Translations under genes and position numbers: made by a program
Assembly (NCBI RefSeq): GCF_905171765.1
Contig: NC_053392.1
Span: forward strand, 372,167,442-372,231,441
Origin: Bufo bufo
Taxonomy: Eukaryota > Chordata > Amphibia > Anura > Bufonidae
Direction: 5' to 3'
DNA length: 64,000 bases
Part shown: positions 1-9,757 of the stretch, in pieces
Layout of the letters: every line of letters begins with the position of its first letter
Position numbering within the stretch: the first letter of the stretch is position 1
The notes under the pieces: generated by a model
What the model saw: only the letters and a program-made list of their open reading frames with translations
The model's database searches: none
Told to the model about the DNA's origin: nothing

Positions 1-1010
1 CATACATCCACTGTAGGGGTATCCACCCCATTGCACACTAAATCCCAACTCCAGGGATTAGTGTCCAAGGTTACCATCTGGGTATCTTGTTCCCAGTGGG
101 CATAGGTGATGAAATAATATCCAGTCACCTCCTGAACACAATTGTCTCTCATGATGGTGATCATAAAGGACCGTATGGATGGAGATCCCTTTAACTGAGC
201 ATACCTGGGATCCTTGGCATCTGTCCGTACTTTTAAAACGGTGGCTCGGTAAAAGCCTTCCAGTTTTACCGGACCACTCTGGTCATTCCATAGGGCCTGG
301 CCAGAGTTACTGCAGTTTAACTTTAGCATCACTATACTGGTTCGTATGTAATCTGTGGACACATGTCCTTGAACATAACTGGATTCCCTAGTGATAATCA
401 TCTGGGAATCTCTTAACATACAATAAGCTTTTAGGGTGCCCTTTACCGGAATGGGTCTGTCAAAATATGTCCTTACCCTCAGCCCATCTTGGCTATCCCT
501 CCTTATGAAGGTAGCTTTAAGGATATACCAGCCACTATACTCTGCACCCGTGACATCCTCGGGACTCAGAACCCCCTCATTGGTACACAACACAGTGGTA
601 GTGTTGGCTTCCACTTGATTGTAAGGATGTAAGTGAGGGTCCTTAGACACCCATCTTAAGGATCTCATAGGAGTAGGGTCAGAGTCCCGAAAATGTCTGA
701 ATTCTTTGAGGCAGAGTGCATGTAAATCATGTTGTATGGCAGACACATTCTCCATAGGGGTATAATGTTGAATTACACCTTGGGCAAAACTCTCCCTCTG
801 GAAACCATACAGATACCACTGTCCTGGTGTAATTGAAAAGTTCTCGTATGGTTTCAGGATTTTGCCCTCCAAACATTCCACCATTAAAAGGCCGGGTTTA
901 TTCATAGATATGTCAGCCATATCTATATTAACTCCCAGGCCCTCCCCCGAAGAGGTTGAACCTGCCATCATCATGCTTACCACCAGTGCCACAAGTTGGG
1001 GATATGCCAT
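1..1010 (-). CDS. env: Retroviral envelope-like glycoprotein, partial (open to window edge)
   Basis: A reading frame opens at an ATG at 1010 on the minus strand and stays open for 336 codons to the window edge, so its stop and most of its C-terminal part are outside. The N-terminus has a short hydrophobic stretch rich in V, L, M and A ending near residue 22, consistent with a signal peptide. Several cysteines and N-x-S/T sites (for example NVS, NTT and NCS) follow, as expected for a secreted surface subunit. The frame is closed upstream by a stop near 1077, and it begins 163 bases downstream of the end of pol, the normal position of env, which would be made from a spliced RNA. No fusion peptide or membrane anchor is visible because those would lie outside. 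I do not recognise the family from the residues; the env call is by position plus signal peptide and glycosylation pattern. Confidence 0.7.
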   Translation of the reverse strand, partial: MAYPQLVALVVSMMMAGSTSSGEGLGVNIDMADISMNKPGLLMVECLEGKILKPYENFSITPGQWYLYGFQRESFAQGVIQHYTPMENVSAIQHDLHALCLKEFRHFRDSDPTPMRSLRWVSKDPHLHPYNQVEANTTTVLCTNEGVLSPEDVTGAEYSGWYILKATFIRRDSQDGLRVRTYFDRPIPVKGTLKAYCMLRDSQMIITRESSYVQGHVSTDYIRTSIVMLKLNCSNSGQALWNDQSGPVKLEGFYRATVLKVRTDAKDPRYAQLKGSPSIRSFMITIMRDNCVQEVTGYYFITYAHWEQDTQMVTLDTNPWSWDLVCNGVDTPTVDV

Positions 1011-1173
1011 GTTCAGAGGATTTCTATATCTTTTCAGGCTAGTCGTAACCTTGGTGAGTCTCCCTTCCGTGATCTGTTAATTCAATGTGAATGTAATTAG
1101 TTTCATGGATCCACCCTCGACCCACCAAAACACCCCCACCCCCCCCGGTCACCCAACTCTGTGAGGGTTCATG

Positions 1174-4100
1174 TTATTGAGTTGGGGAGGCTCGGGTGGC
1201 CTTGGCCTGGTCGATATGGATCCATAAAACTCCCTGTCGCCTACGTGACTTTTTCTTGGTCGTCATCGGCCTTTGCACCTTTAGCATGGTGTCACCCATT
1301 ACTTCAAGGACCTGATAGGGTCCTTCCCAGTTTGCATCCCAGGGGCCGGCCCGACGGAAGATTTTCACCATCACTAGCTCTCCTACAGAGGGCATTGGCG
1401 TTTCCCCCTGTAGATACGGTCTGTGTAGCCGTATTGCTGCATGAGGCAATAACTCCTTCAGGTTTAGTTGTACCTGTTGGAGAAACAGGTCTCTGGCGAT
1501 GGCGTTCTTCACTGGTTCTGACACTAGGGGTTCATTGGGTAGGCATAGGGGCATTTTGCGTCCGGTCATTAGTTCAAATGGGGTGATACCGGTACTAGTA
1601 GCCTCGGTAGCTCGGATTCCCATTAGCACGGCTGGCAGAGAGGTTACCCATGAGGAACCTTTCTCCAGTAGTGCTTTAGAGAGTCGTGTTTTTATGGTCC
1701 GGTTCATCCGCTCCACGATGCCCGCAGACTGAGGGTGGTAAGGCACATGAAACCTTTTTTTTTATATCTAAAAGACCACAAAGTGCTTTCATTACCTTAC
1801 CTGTGAAATGGGTCCCTCTGTCCGACTCTATCAATCTGGGGATACCCCATCGTGACAGAACCTGTTCCCAGAGAACACGGGCAGTGGTTGTAGCTGAATC
1901 ATTAACCGTGGGGATGGCTTCTACCCACTTAGAGAAGACATCCACTACCACCAGTGCATAACGATAGTTACGACTTCCTGTTGGTAAAGGTCCTATAAAA
2001 TCTATTTGTAGTGCGGACCATGGACCATCTGCAGGAGGAACTCGCTGCAACACCGGCTTCAGGGCTGACGCCCTTGGGTTAACCTGAGCACAAACCAGGC
2101 ACTGTTGTGTTACTTCCTCTACTGTGTTGGATATTCCCGGCCAGTATAATTTGTCTCTCAGGAGAGACAAGAGTTTATCCCGGCCCAGGTGTCCAAACAG
2201 TTGGTGGTTCAATCTGGTTAGCTCTGCTTGCAGATGCTGTGGAACCACGGGAAGAGGAAGTTGCTGTGTACCGGTATCGTAACACAGGATCCCCTGCTGT
2301 ATTGACCAGGGATGCTGTGGAGATGTGAGGTGTGTCATTAGAAGAGGATCTTTTGCTTGTTCCTCCTCAAATGACACCGGGCCTTTACTCAGGTTGGTAC
2401 GAACTGCAATCTGGTAGGCCGGTAACGGCTCAGTGTCTGTTTCCTGAAGGATCCCAGACACTGCCGCTAGTTTGGCCAATTCATCCGCCTTGTTGTTACC
2501 CAACGTCAAAGGCTCATCCCCTTTCTGATGCGCAGGGATTTTTATGATGGCTGCTTCCGCCGTGTGTGCCATGCCCCATTCCCAAAGTTCTTTCAGGACC
2601 GACAAATGAGCCAGAGGTTTGTTTTGGCTATCCACAAATCCTCGTCTTTTCCATGTGTCCAGGTGCAGGGTGAGAGAACGAACTACATATGAACTGTCGC
2701 TATATATAGTTCGTTTCCCTGGGGGTTGAAGAAGCAAGGCTTCCTTGACCGCCTCCAGTTCCGCCCGCTGTGCCGACATGTGACCTGGTAACTTGACAAG
2801 ATTCTGGGTACCTGTAGTCTCATCCAGCACAGCAAAACCTGTGACATAGGTCCCATCCATGAAAAATCGAGAGCCATCCACAAAGATGACTCTGTTATCT
2901 GGATGTTTATCGGTCCTGAAAATTTGTGGCGCGTTGATATGCGCTGGTTGGCCACAGTCATGTTCAGTGCCAGTTAGGTTCAATAACTGGGACAGAACAT
3001 ACTTGGCTTTGTGGTTCACCTGCAGACTCCGGCCACTGAGATCCATAATCCACCTCCCGAATCTCTGTTGGGAGACTCCAGGGAGTGTATCACGGAGCAA
3101 GAGGGCCAATGGAGAGTGTGGAGTCTGTAAAGTGTGGGGCCTGAAGCCTACAATATGCTCAGTGGTTTTGACGGCATAGTGTATGGCTGCCAGTTGTTTG
3201 GCACACTCATCGAACCCTCGTTCAACAGGCGAAAGTAACCTGGAGAAGTATCCCAGCGGTCTAGTGTCATACCCTATCTGCTGTAGGAGGACCGCTGAGA
3301 TAGACTCCGTCCCTGCATGCGCCTGTATGGCTATTTCCCCTTCAGGATGGGGAGTGGCCAATACAGGGGCAGAGGAGAGGTCCCTTTTCAAAGTAGAAAA
3401 GGCCTCTTCCTGTGCATCAGACCAACCTTTGATTGAGGGGTCTTCTCCTCTGAGGAGTTCATAGAGGGGTTTTGCTTTGGCAGCAAAATCCTCTATGAAC
3501 TCCCTCATAAAATTAGCAACTTCCAGGAATTTTCTCAAATCCTGTAGAGTGCCCGGTCTAGGTAACTTTACCATGGCTTCCACTCTGGCTGCCACGATTC
3601 CTTTGGCTCCAAAAGAAATTTGGACTCCAAGGAAAGTCACCTCTGTTCTGGCCAAATTTGCTTTGTGGGGACTTAGCTTGAGTCCTGACTTGGCCAGGAG
3701 TCCCAATAGCTCTTTTAACAGAACCAAGTGTTCTTCTATGGTTTCTGTGTGTAAGAGCAGGTCATCCACGTATTGCAGAAGGCATTCTGGCCGTGAGAAT
3801 ACACTCAGAACGGCTGCCAATGCCTGGTGAAAATACGTGGGACTACTGTGGAACCCCTGGGGGAGTACACCGAACATGTACTGTTTGTCCCCTACTGTAA
3901 AGGCAAATTTGTACCTACAGTTTTCAGTGAGTTCAATTGAGAAGAACCCATTGGCAACATCTATGGTTGAGAATATGCGACTTTTGCTGCTTATTCTGGC
4001 CATGATGTCGGGAGTCTGTGCCACCACTGGAGCGGACATTGGGGTGTATTTGTTGAGGACCCGGAGGTCTATGGTGAGCCTCCATGCATTGGTGTCCTTT

Positions 4101-4831
4101 TTCTTTACTGGCCAGAGGGCATTGTTGCATTTAGAATTGCCCTCTATGACCACCCCCCTCGTTTTCAATTCTTGGACGGTGTCCAAAATTGAATGGGTGG
4201 CTTCTGGCGGAAAGCGGTATTGGCGTTGAGGTGGAGGGTCGGGACCCTGTATGTCCACCTGAACACCAATCAGTCTGCCACAATCGTTTTTTCCCTGGGC
4301 CCTCAGATCGGGGTACTCATACACAATAGGCTCAAGGTCTGGATTATGCGAGATCTCAGGCCATTTGTGTTCAAGTACTTCAGTAGAGTCATCTATTGTT
4401 GGCAATGGTGGTCCCAGAAACTGGCGTTGGATGACAAACACCTTGGATTGTCTGGGACCCTTCCATACAATACTATTTGCCAGATCTAAGATCCACCCAT
4501 TTTGTGTCATTACGTCGGTTCCAATAATGTTGTCAGAACCGGGGTAATACCACATGGGGATCCTAAGGGTCGTGTGACTGGTAATCTGGACAATTACTTC
4601 TTCTATTCTGTGGGCCCTCACCCCCCCTTGTTGGTGATCAAATCCGATCACCACACACTGAGGGCTGTTGGGATGTAAATCATGTTTGACATTGGTAATG
4701 GAAATTTCCGCACCAGTGTCAAGCATGATTTCGGCGTCCTGATTTTTGATTTTGGCCTTTATGTGGGGTCTCCCTGAAGAATCCAGTATGATGGGACATA
4801 CTGGCGCCAGATCTTTAGGGATCCCTGATCT
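1174..4831 (-). pseudogene. pol: Retroviral pol: protease, reverse transcriptase, RNase H, integrase (one frameshift)
   Basis: Going down the minus strand from 4831, directly after the gag stop codon, the frame is open for over 1050 codons. Counted from the internal Met at 4726, it shows an aspartic protease (LDTGAE near residue 2), a reverse transcriptase with LPQGF near 290 and YVDD at about 319-322, a gammaretrovirus-like RNase H beginning FVDGS near 650, an integrase zinc-binding domain (H-x-H then CLVC), and the integrase core aspartates (QIDF and SDRG). The frame is lost in a run of T bases (A on the coding strand) near 1753-1765. Integrase then continues in another frame from 1746 to 1174 with the last acidic residue (IVERMN) and a GPY-type C-terminal domain. 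The homopolymer position means either a real 1-base indel or a sequencing error. As written, the encoded integrase is truncated. Confidence 0.9.
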
Positions 4832-4834
4832 TCA
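4832..4834 (-). other. In-frame UGA between gag and pol (probable readthrough site)
   Basis: The gag and pol frames are the same modulo 3. Only one TGA separates them, followed by AGATCAGGG and an open frame that runs 35 codons to the protease motif. Gammaretroviruses and some relatives make Gag-Pol by suppressing one stop codon, usually UAG and rarely UGA. The absence of any other stop in the linker is what the sequence shows; readthrough is inference from the family. Confidence 0.7.
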
Positions 4835-6721
4835 ATCAATTTCTACCAGACTCCCAGTAGGTACCTGTGAGGTACATACTGCCACTTGTGGGTTCTTGCT
4901 ATGGACCCTTCGTGTGGATTCCAGGGATTCCACACTCATTACCGAACGCACTGGGTCATTCACAACAGCCACACGTTTTGGTGTCTGGACCTGTGAATGT
5001 CCCAGATATTCCCCCACTGGTTTGGCATAATTAGGTTTCATCTTGAAACCGTTATTATTGCCTGTTCTCTCAGGATTTGTCCGGTTGTTACGTGACCATT
5101 GTGGACAATTCCTCTTTATGTGCCCGTATTGTAAACATAGGAAGCATCGAATGCCTCCCATCCTTTCCAATGGCGGGGCTGTGGGGCGAATAGCCGAGTT
5201 ACCTTTTGTGTGCTGTACCCGCTCATCTTGAGATGTATCGTGTACAGGCGCACGCTCCGTCACTTTGACGGATTTCTTATTGAGCAGTGTATCCTGTCTG
5301 CACTGCTCAATAATCATAGCAGCATCCGTGAGGGATGGCTCCCTAGCTGCACTCAACCGGATTGCAGTGTCAAGGTATGGGAATTTTTCCACAAACATAC
5401 GTATCATACCCTGTGGAATTCCGATACCGTGATCTTTCGTAACCCTTCTGTACATTGCTTCAAACCGACTACACATAGACAGAGGTTCGTCATGTATAGT
5501 GGGTTTGAACTTGGACAGGATATCCGGAGTGACGTCCCAATGGCCCGTTGCCAGTCTCATGAGTATGGAGAGACGTTCCTCCTTGTCATAAAACTGTCCA
5601 TTCATGGGTTGCGTCCTCCCCGTTACCTCATACCTTTGGTTTAGGTGTGTAGGTAACCATAACTTGAATAACTCCATGCGATATTCGTGAGCCACTGAAT
5701 ACTTGTTACAGTGACCCTCGAAGATATCACATGAAGTAAACGGATCTACACTGGGATCATATTTTGGGATCTCCTTGCAGATCCGTAACAGGAAGTTTAT
5801 CCTTTCCATACTGGAATGGTTAGGATAAAAATCTTCCTGTCTTTCCGGACGCGTTGGCGGATTGGAAGTGGTAAATGGCCAACCACTTTCCTCTCTCCAA
5901 TTGTTGCCCTGTTCCTGGGATCGGTTGCTACTATTCTCCCTGGGTGTGTGGGTGAAATGTAGCGTCCGTTCCACCTGTCCCCTAGTGTCTACTGTATCGG
6001 ATGTTTGATCCGTGGAAGATCTTGGCGCTGTCGCCGCTATCTCCCCCTGTGCCATTTCCGAAACACAAACCTGTTTCGTGGGCACCATACTGTTAGCACC
6101 AGGCCGTGACAGATTCAAGATGACCTGCTGCAAATCCGCAATGGTTTGCGTTTTTGCAGCCAGGTCCTCTCGAAGTTGAACAATCATGTTATCCATAGAT
6201 ACCGTATTGTTCCTGAACTGGTTTATCTCAGTGTACAGTCTGAGCAGTTCCTTATCCATGTCAGAGTAGAAACTCTCCTTGTCCGAGAGTCTAGACTCTA
6301 ACACGCAAATTTCCCTGCCCCTCTCGACCGTACACTGGGATTTCTCTTGTAGTTGTGTTTGTAATGTGTGTAACTGTTTAATGTTCTCAACACAACAATT
6401 GCAGTGAAAGTTTGCAGTGTTGGAAACTTCCTCTGCCTTTGACGTGCTGTTAAGTGTTTCCAGATGTTCCGGCTTCCAAATGATATCCTCAAAGGTGTGA
6501 ACCAATTTGGCTAACATTTGGAGTCGTTTTTTGTTTTTTTTAAACATGCTGCGATTAATGCAGAGTTTGTCATGAGCGTATGCCTGGTCCAATAAAGTGG
6601 ACCATAGCAGCTCAGTGGATTTGTACGTGGTGGGGATGATGGGGTTGTATGTGCTATGTTTGCTGAGGTGTTGCAGTGTGGCGAAGTTCATACTTACTTT
6701 TTGACGAGAGGCCATCTTCAT
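4832..6721 (-). CDS. gag: Retroviral Gag polyprotein
   Basis: This is an intact 629-residue frame at the position of gag, between the leader and pol. The N-terminal 100 residues are basic and mixed. Roughly residues 110-205 are rich in heptad-like L, I, E, K and Q and are probably a coiled coil. The middle (about 310-480) is the likely capsid region. One CCHC zinc knuckle (CFLCLQYGHIKRNC) lies at about residues 526-539 and would bind packaged RNA. I see no clear late-domain motif with confidence. The start at 6721 is chosen as the first Met; a second Met two codons later (MASRQ) is equally possible. The stop is UGA, and pol continues in the same frame immediately after it, so Gag-Pol is probably made by stop-codon readthrough. 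Confidence 0.85.
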   Translation of the reverse strand: MKMASRQKVSMNFATLQHLSKHSTYNPIIPTTYKSTELLWSTLLDQAYAHDKLCINRSMFKKNKKRLQMLAKLVHTFEDIIWKPEHLETLNSTSKAEEVSNTANFHCNCCVENIKQLHTLQTQLQEKSQCTVERGREICVLESRLSDKESFYSDMDKELLRLYTEINQFRNNTVSMDNMIVQLREDLAAKTQTIADLQQVILNLSRPGANSMVPTKQVCVSEMAQGEIAATAPRSSTDQTSDTVDTRGQVERTLHFTHTPRENSSNRSQEQGNNWREESGWPFTTSNPPTRPERQEDFYPNHSSMERINFLLRICKEIPKYDPSVDPFTSCDIFEGHCNKYSVAHEYRMELFKLWLPTHLNQRYEVTGRTQPMNGQFYDKEERLSILMRLATGHWDVTPDILSKFKPTIHDEPLSMCSRFEAMYRRVTKDHGIGIPQGMIRMFVEKFPYLDTAIRLSAAREPSLTDAAMIIEQCRQDTLLNKKSVKVTERAPVHDTSQDERVQHTKGNSAIRPTAPPLERMGGIRCFLCLQYGHIKRNCPQWSRNNRTNPERTGNNNGFKMKPNYAKPVGEYLGHSQVQTPKRVAVVNDPVRSVMSVESLESTRRVHSKNPQVAVCTSQVPTGSLVEID

Positions 6722-7099
6722 TGGTGTCGTTTGTTGTGCTGTGTTGCTGCGTGGAGGAGGTCCTTCAATATTCGGAACGCCTTCTCCCGACCAGCCAGAC
6801 GACTTATGTTCGACTTCAATGACGACGGTTCTCTCTTCAGTGGTGTAGGTGATGACTTCTCTCCAGTGGGCGTGTAAGGGAATCAGAAAATATTAATACA
6901 GAAAAATCAGAAAAGATTTTAGATTCTCTGCTGTAGAGATTGCTCTGTGTCTGGTTCTGATTGAACAAACCGCTTTACCTATACGAACTATCAGGCAATG
7001 GACGCTCAGAATCCACTGACCGCGTCCCTCCCGCCTGACTAGTTCACAGCGTAAGCGATTCTTTTCACCAAAACTAAACACAGAAAGCAAATTCTTAGC

Positions 7100-7117
7100 A
7101 GTGGGCCTGGCTCGCCA
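7100..7117 (-). other. Primer-binding site, possibly tRNA-Arg
   Basis: One base after the LTR end the minus strand reads TGGCGAGCCAG followed by GCCCACT. A TGG start next to an LTR is the usual signature, because every mature tRNA ends in CCA. The first 11 bases are complementary to what I recall as the 3' end of vertebrate tRNA-Arg(ACG). The remaining bases do not fit that tRNA, so the primer identity is tentative. Confidence 0.5.
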
Positions 7118-7341
7118 ATGTTAAGGGAGATATTAATTATTGGTATTTATGCGAATCCCAATAATTAATATTCATAAATAGGCGTGAGTCGTCTTATGAT
7201 AGCTCCTCCTATTTATGCCTTACTTAACAACAAATCGCTACTGATTGCCCTACGCTACTCACTAAACTAGCTGCATGCGCCTTACTAACTCGCTACCGCT
7301 AACAAGTACACGCTACACAAAAGGGTATAAATAATACCGTA

Positions 7342-7347
7342 TTTATT
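7342..7347 (-). promoter_or_regulatory. LTR polyadenylation signal AATAAA
   Basis: AATAAA on the minus strand, about 145 bases downstream of the TATA-like element in the same LTR, in the expected place at the end of R. Confidence 0.5.
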
Positions 7348-7482
7348 AATTCTTACAGAACATAACACATGTAATACACTGATAATACAGTACAACAATA
7401 CACTACAACTATTGCTGAGGCAACTTACATATACAAGGAATCTAAAGGTTTATAACTATATATTTCTATATCAAGGGTATAG

Positions 7483-7492
7483 ACTTATATAG
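7483..7492 (-). promoter_or_regulatory. LTR TATA box (CTATATAAGT)
   Basis: TATA-like sequence on the minus strand within the LTR; transcription would start near 7460 and run into gag. No initiation data are available, so this rests on motif and position. Confidence 0.45.
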
Positions 7493-7854
7493 TTACAGCG
7501 GCCCACAGCAATATGAATACACACACTATTACAACACACTAATACGGTTTTGACTACACTAACGCGGCCCCAAGTCCTCCCCAAAATCTAACTACAACTG
7601 CACTAATACACATACATACACTTTACCAGCAACCCACCCAATCCTGACAATATACTATCCCTACAGGGAATGACAAGAGATTATTACGGGCAAGAAGGGA
7701 TGTCCTAGGGGAACACAGGGGATAGAAAAGGGGGGACTCAGGGCAGGAGAAGGTAAGGGTGACCAAGGGATCAGGGGGTGTATCAAGGGTCCAGAGGTGG
7801 GTATGTTGTAAGGGTTAACAGGAAGGGTTCGTTGGTGGTAGAGGGAATATTGTA

Positions 7855-8172
7855 TGGGGGGAAATAGGGTGTAGCAGGGGGGTATATAGATCAAGGGGGT
7901 ATATAGTAGGGGGGTATTAGAGGGGTATATAGCAAGGGCGTATATACCAAGAGAGTAGGGGGGTATATAGCAGTGGGGTATCAGGGGGATATATATATAT
8001 AGTGCAGGGGGTATATAGATGGAGTGCAGGGGGGTATATCAGGGGGATATATATATATAGTGCAGGGGGTATATAGATGGAGTGCAGGGGGGTATATAGC
8101 AGTGGGGTATCAGGGGGATATATATATATATAGTGCAGGGGGTATATAGATGGAGTGCAGGGGGGTATATAG
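7855..8172. repeat. Minisatellite within the LTR U3 (GGGGTATATAG family)
   Basis: Short, imperfect units built from GGGGTATATAG, GTGCAGGGG and a (TA)n tract are repeated across about 320 bp, including two near-identical longer blocks (AGTGCAGGGGGTATATAG, then a spacer TGGAGTGCAGG). It lies inside the U3 of the ERV LTR, where copy number is expected to vary between insertions. Confidence 0.7.
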
Positions 8173-8351
8173 GATACTTAGGGTTAAATGCGCGTTGTCC
8201 AGGGGTTGCTCGTTCGTCTAGGGATGATCCTCTCTGGCTGGGTCTCCGTTCAGCAGTGCCTCAGCGTAGCGCCGCCTGACTATTTAAGTTTGGCGGCGCT
8301 CGCTCCCGAGGCAGCACGTCCGGACATGCACGTGCGCGCCGCCGGCCAGAA

Positions 8352-8751
8352 CACGTGGGCCGGCGCGGTGATATGACGTCACCGCGCCGGCCCGCGCATC
8401 CCGGAGCGCGCTTCCAGGCGGAGGGTTCCTTTGATCCTCCGCCTGTAGCGCATCTGCATACCATGCGGTGCGATAATTATCGCGCCGGAGGTGTGCAGAT
8501 AACAGAGGGAGGGACGTTTGTTCCTCTCTCTGTTATGTTAACTATCCCCAATGGTTGGGGATAGTTAAATACCAAAAGGCATCGGATCTCTATTGATCCC
8601 ATGCCTTTTGAGGTCACCAGAGGCTGGACATAATTGTCCAGCCATCTGGAGACCTTCTCATCCCCTGCAGGGATGCATGAGGAAAGGGGGGGGGGGGGCG
8701 GCACGTCTTGTTCCTATACTATATGTGTATGGATGCTTGGGGCACATCCAT

Positions 8752-8787
<36 letters not shown>

Positions 8788-9005
8788 TTATATTTATAAG
8801 TATATGCACATTCATGGATGTTTGGGGCACATCCACAAATATGCATACACACACACACCAGGGACAATAAGCCCATCCATACATATTATACATATATATA
8901 CATAGAGATGTATGCCTGTCAAGGAGGCCTACATACATCTCCATGTATATCCCCTGGTCCCACCTGGACGGGCCCACAGTCAAGGGCCAATATACATGTA
9001 TATAT
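8352..9005. repeat. Series of at least ten short hairpins in the LTR U3
   Basis: Consecutive inverted repeats, each with its own loop, follow one another. Arms: 8357-8371/8379-8393 (15 bp perfect), 8415-8424/8436-8445 (10 bp), 8452-8458/8494-8500 with an inner GCGATAATTATCGC, 8499-8512/8521-8535, 8538-8550/8556-8568 (13 bp perfect), 8574-8588/8595-8609 (14 of 15), 8623-8630/8635-8642, 8720-8735/8745-8760 (16 bp perfect), 8803-8820/8830-8847 (imperfect) and 8897-8914/8932-8949 (one mismatch). Two hairpins share a loop-side motif GGATG-TTGGGGCA-CATCC. A (TA)n run and a poly-G run also occur. No coding capacity. Confidence 0.8.
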
Positions 9006-9041
9006 GTCAGGGCATATATACATATATATTTAAATATAACA

Positions 9042-9757
9042 CTTCCTTCAACAAAAACCTTGTCTCAAAATTTTGGTCAGGTCTGTCAGAAAGGATGTCA
9101 GTTGGATCTGATGGAATTTTTTTGTAACTATTTTTATCATTTAGTAATAGCAGACACATATGTTGATATTTAGGGTGGTCAAGGAGTACCAGGTTGCCAC
9201 CTTTGTCGGATTGCTTGATAATCAGATTTTTGTTTTTCTCTAAGCTCCTTAGAGCTTGAAATTCCGAGTAGGACAGATTCGAATGATGGTATTCATTGGA
9301 TTGTAGTTATTCTATGTCCTTGACTACCAAACGTAAGAAGATGTCAATATGCTCGGTGTTAACCGGTGGTGGCAACCTGGTACTCCGGAGGCGGAGTTCC
9401 GTGAATGGACCCTTGCCTGGGGTTTTTTCACCTTCCTCCCATAACTCCATAAGATTTTGGAGATCTGGGTAATCCTCAATGTTGATTCCCAAGTCCATAC
9501 AAGTTTTTTTTATTAGCATTTCTAAAAAATTTATGCCATTTTAATTTTCTCCCGAAAAGATTAAGATCTTTTACCCACGTGAAGGTGTCATGTTTTGTGG
9601 TGGGAACGAAGGACAGACCCCTTTGTAAATAACTCATCTCAGCTGCCGTCGGACTGTAATCTGAGAGATTGATTACCTGTAGTTGGTCTGTCAGTTGTTC
9701 TTGTTGCGATCTCTTAACTGGTAGGACACCGGTCCTTTGGCTAAAAAAGAAGAAGAA
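9042..9757 (-). pseudogene. Penelope-like retroelement, reverse transcriptase N-terminal part (inner fragment)
   Basis: The minus strand encodes, across short frames, a sequence with the pattern INLS..L...E...L..GLSF.PT....F....DL..F.RKL followed by a NLIIKQSDKGGNLVLL block and a DPT-containing segment. I know these patterns from Penelope-like (Neptune-type) reverse transcriptases. The fragment stops at 9042, where the ERV begins, and at 9757, where the gypsy LTR begins; the remaining catalytic part must lie beyond the left window edge or be lost. Frame changes near 9500 show it is decayed. Assignment is by remembered motif only. Confidence 0.6.
9753..9757. repeat. Target-site duplication AAGAA of the gypsy element (left copy)
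   Basis: AAGAA at 9753-9757 is repeated at 15028-15032, directly outside the two LTRs. Five bp is the usual length for Ty3/gypsy integration. The surrounding Penelope-like frame is continuous once one copy is removed. Confidence 0.85.

Larger units (their letters stand above)
1..9041 (-). mobile_element. Endogenous retrovirus (class I, gamma/epsilon-like), 3' end outside window
   Basis: On the minus strand the order is 5' LTR (9041-7119), primer-binding site, leader (7099-6722), gag, pol, and an env-like ORF that runs off the left edge of the window; the 3' LTR must lie to the left of position 1. The class I assignment rests on a gammaretrovirus-like reverse transcriptase (LPQGF and YVDD motifs), a gammaretrovirus-type RNase H, a single zinc knuckle in gag, and gag and pol lying in one frame separated by a stop codon. 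The right boundary is fixed because the reading frame of an interrupted Penelope-like element starts exactly at 9042. Because gag is complete, pol carries one frameshift and env is open over all visible sequence, the insertion looks young. The LTR pair cannot be compared. Confidence 0.85.
7119..9041 (-). repeat. 5' LTR of the ERV, 1,923 bp
   Basis: On the + strand the LTR begins TGTTAAGGG at 7119 (adjacent to the PBS) and ends TATAACA at 9041, giving short TGTTA/TAACA inverted ends. Position 9042 is where the interrupted Penelope-like coding frame begins, which supports the right limit. On the minus strand U3 comes first and contains a hairpin array and a tandem repeat. A TATA-like CTATATAAGT lies at 7492-7483 and an AATAAA at 7347-7342, giving an R of about 130 bp and a U5 of about 200 bp. 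A length near 1.9 kb is long for a retroviral LTR. The related solo LTR ending at 22918 has the same order of parts, which argues against a chance assembly. Confidence 0.7.

Noticed and set aside
179..1080. Several + strand frames of 60-73 codons
   Set aside because: They lie antisense to the long open env-like frame on the minus strand.
7119..7820. A shorter 702-bp LTR ending at TTAACA (7820)
   Set aside because: It would leave the minisatellite and hairpins unexplained, whereas the interrupted Penelope-like frame and the related solo LTR both support an end at 9041.
8593..9173. Short frames rich in H, T, I and Y
   Set aside because: They come from (TA)n and CACACA runs in the LTR hairpin region.
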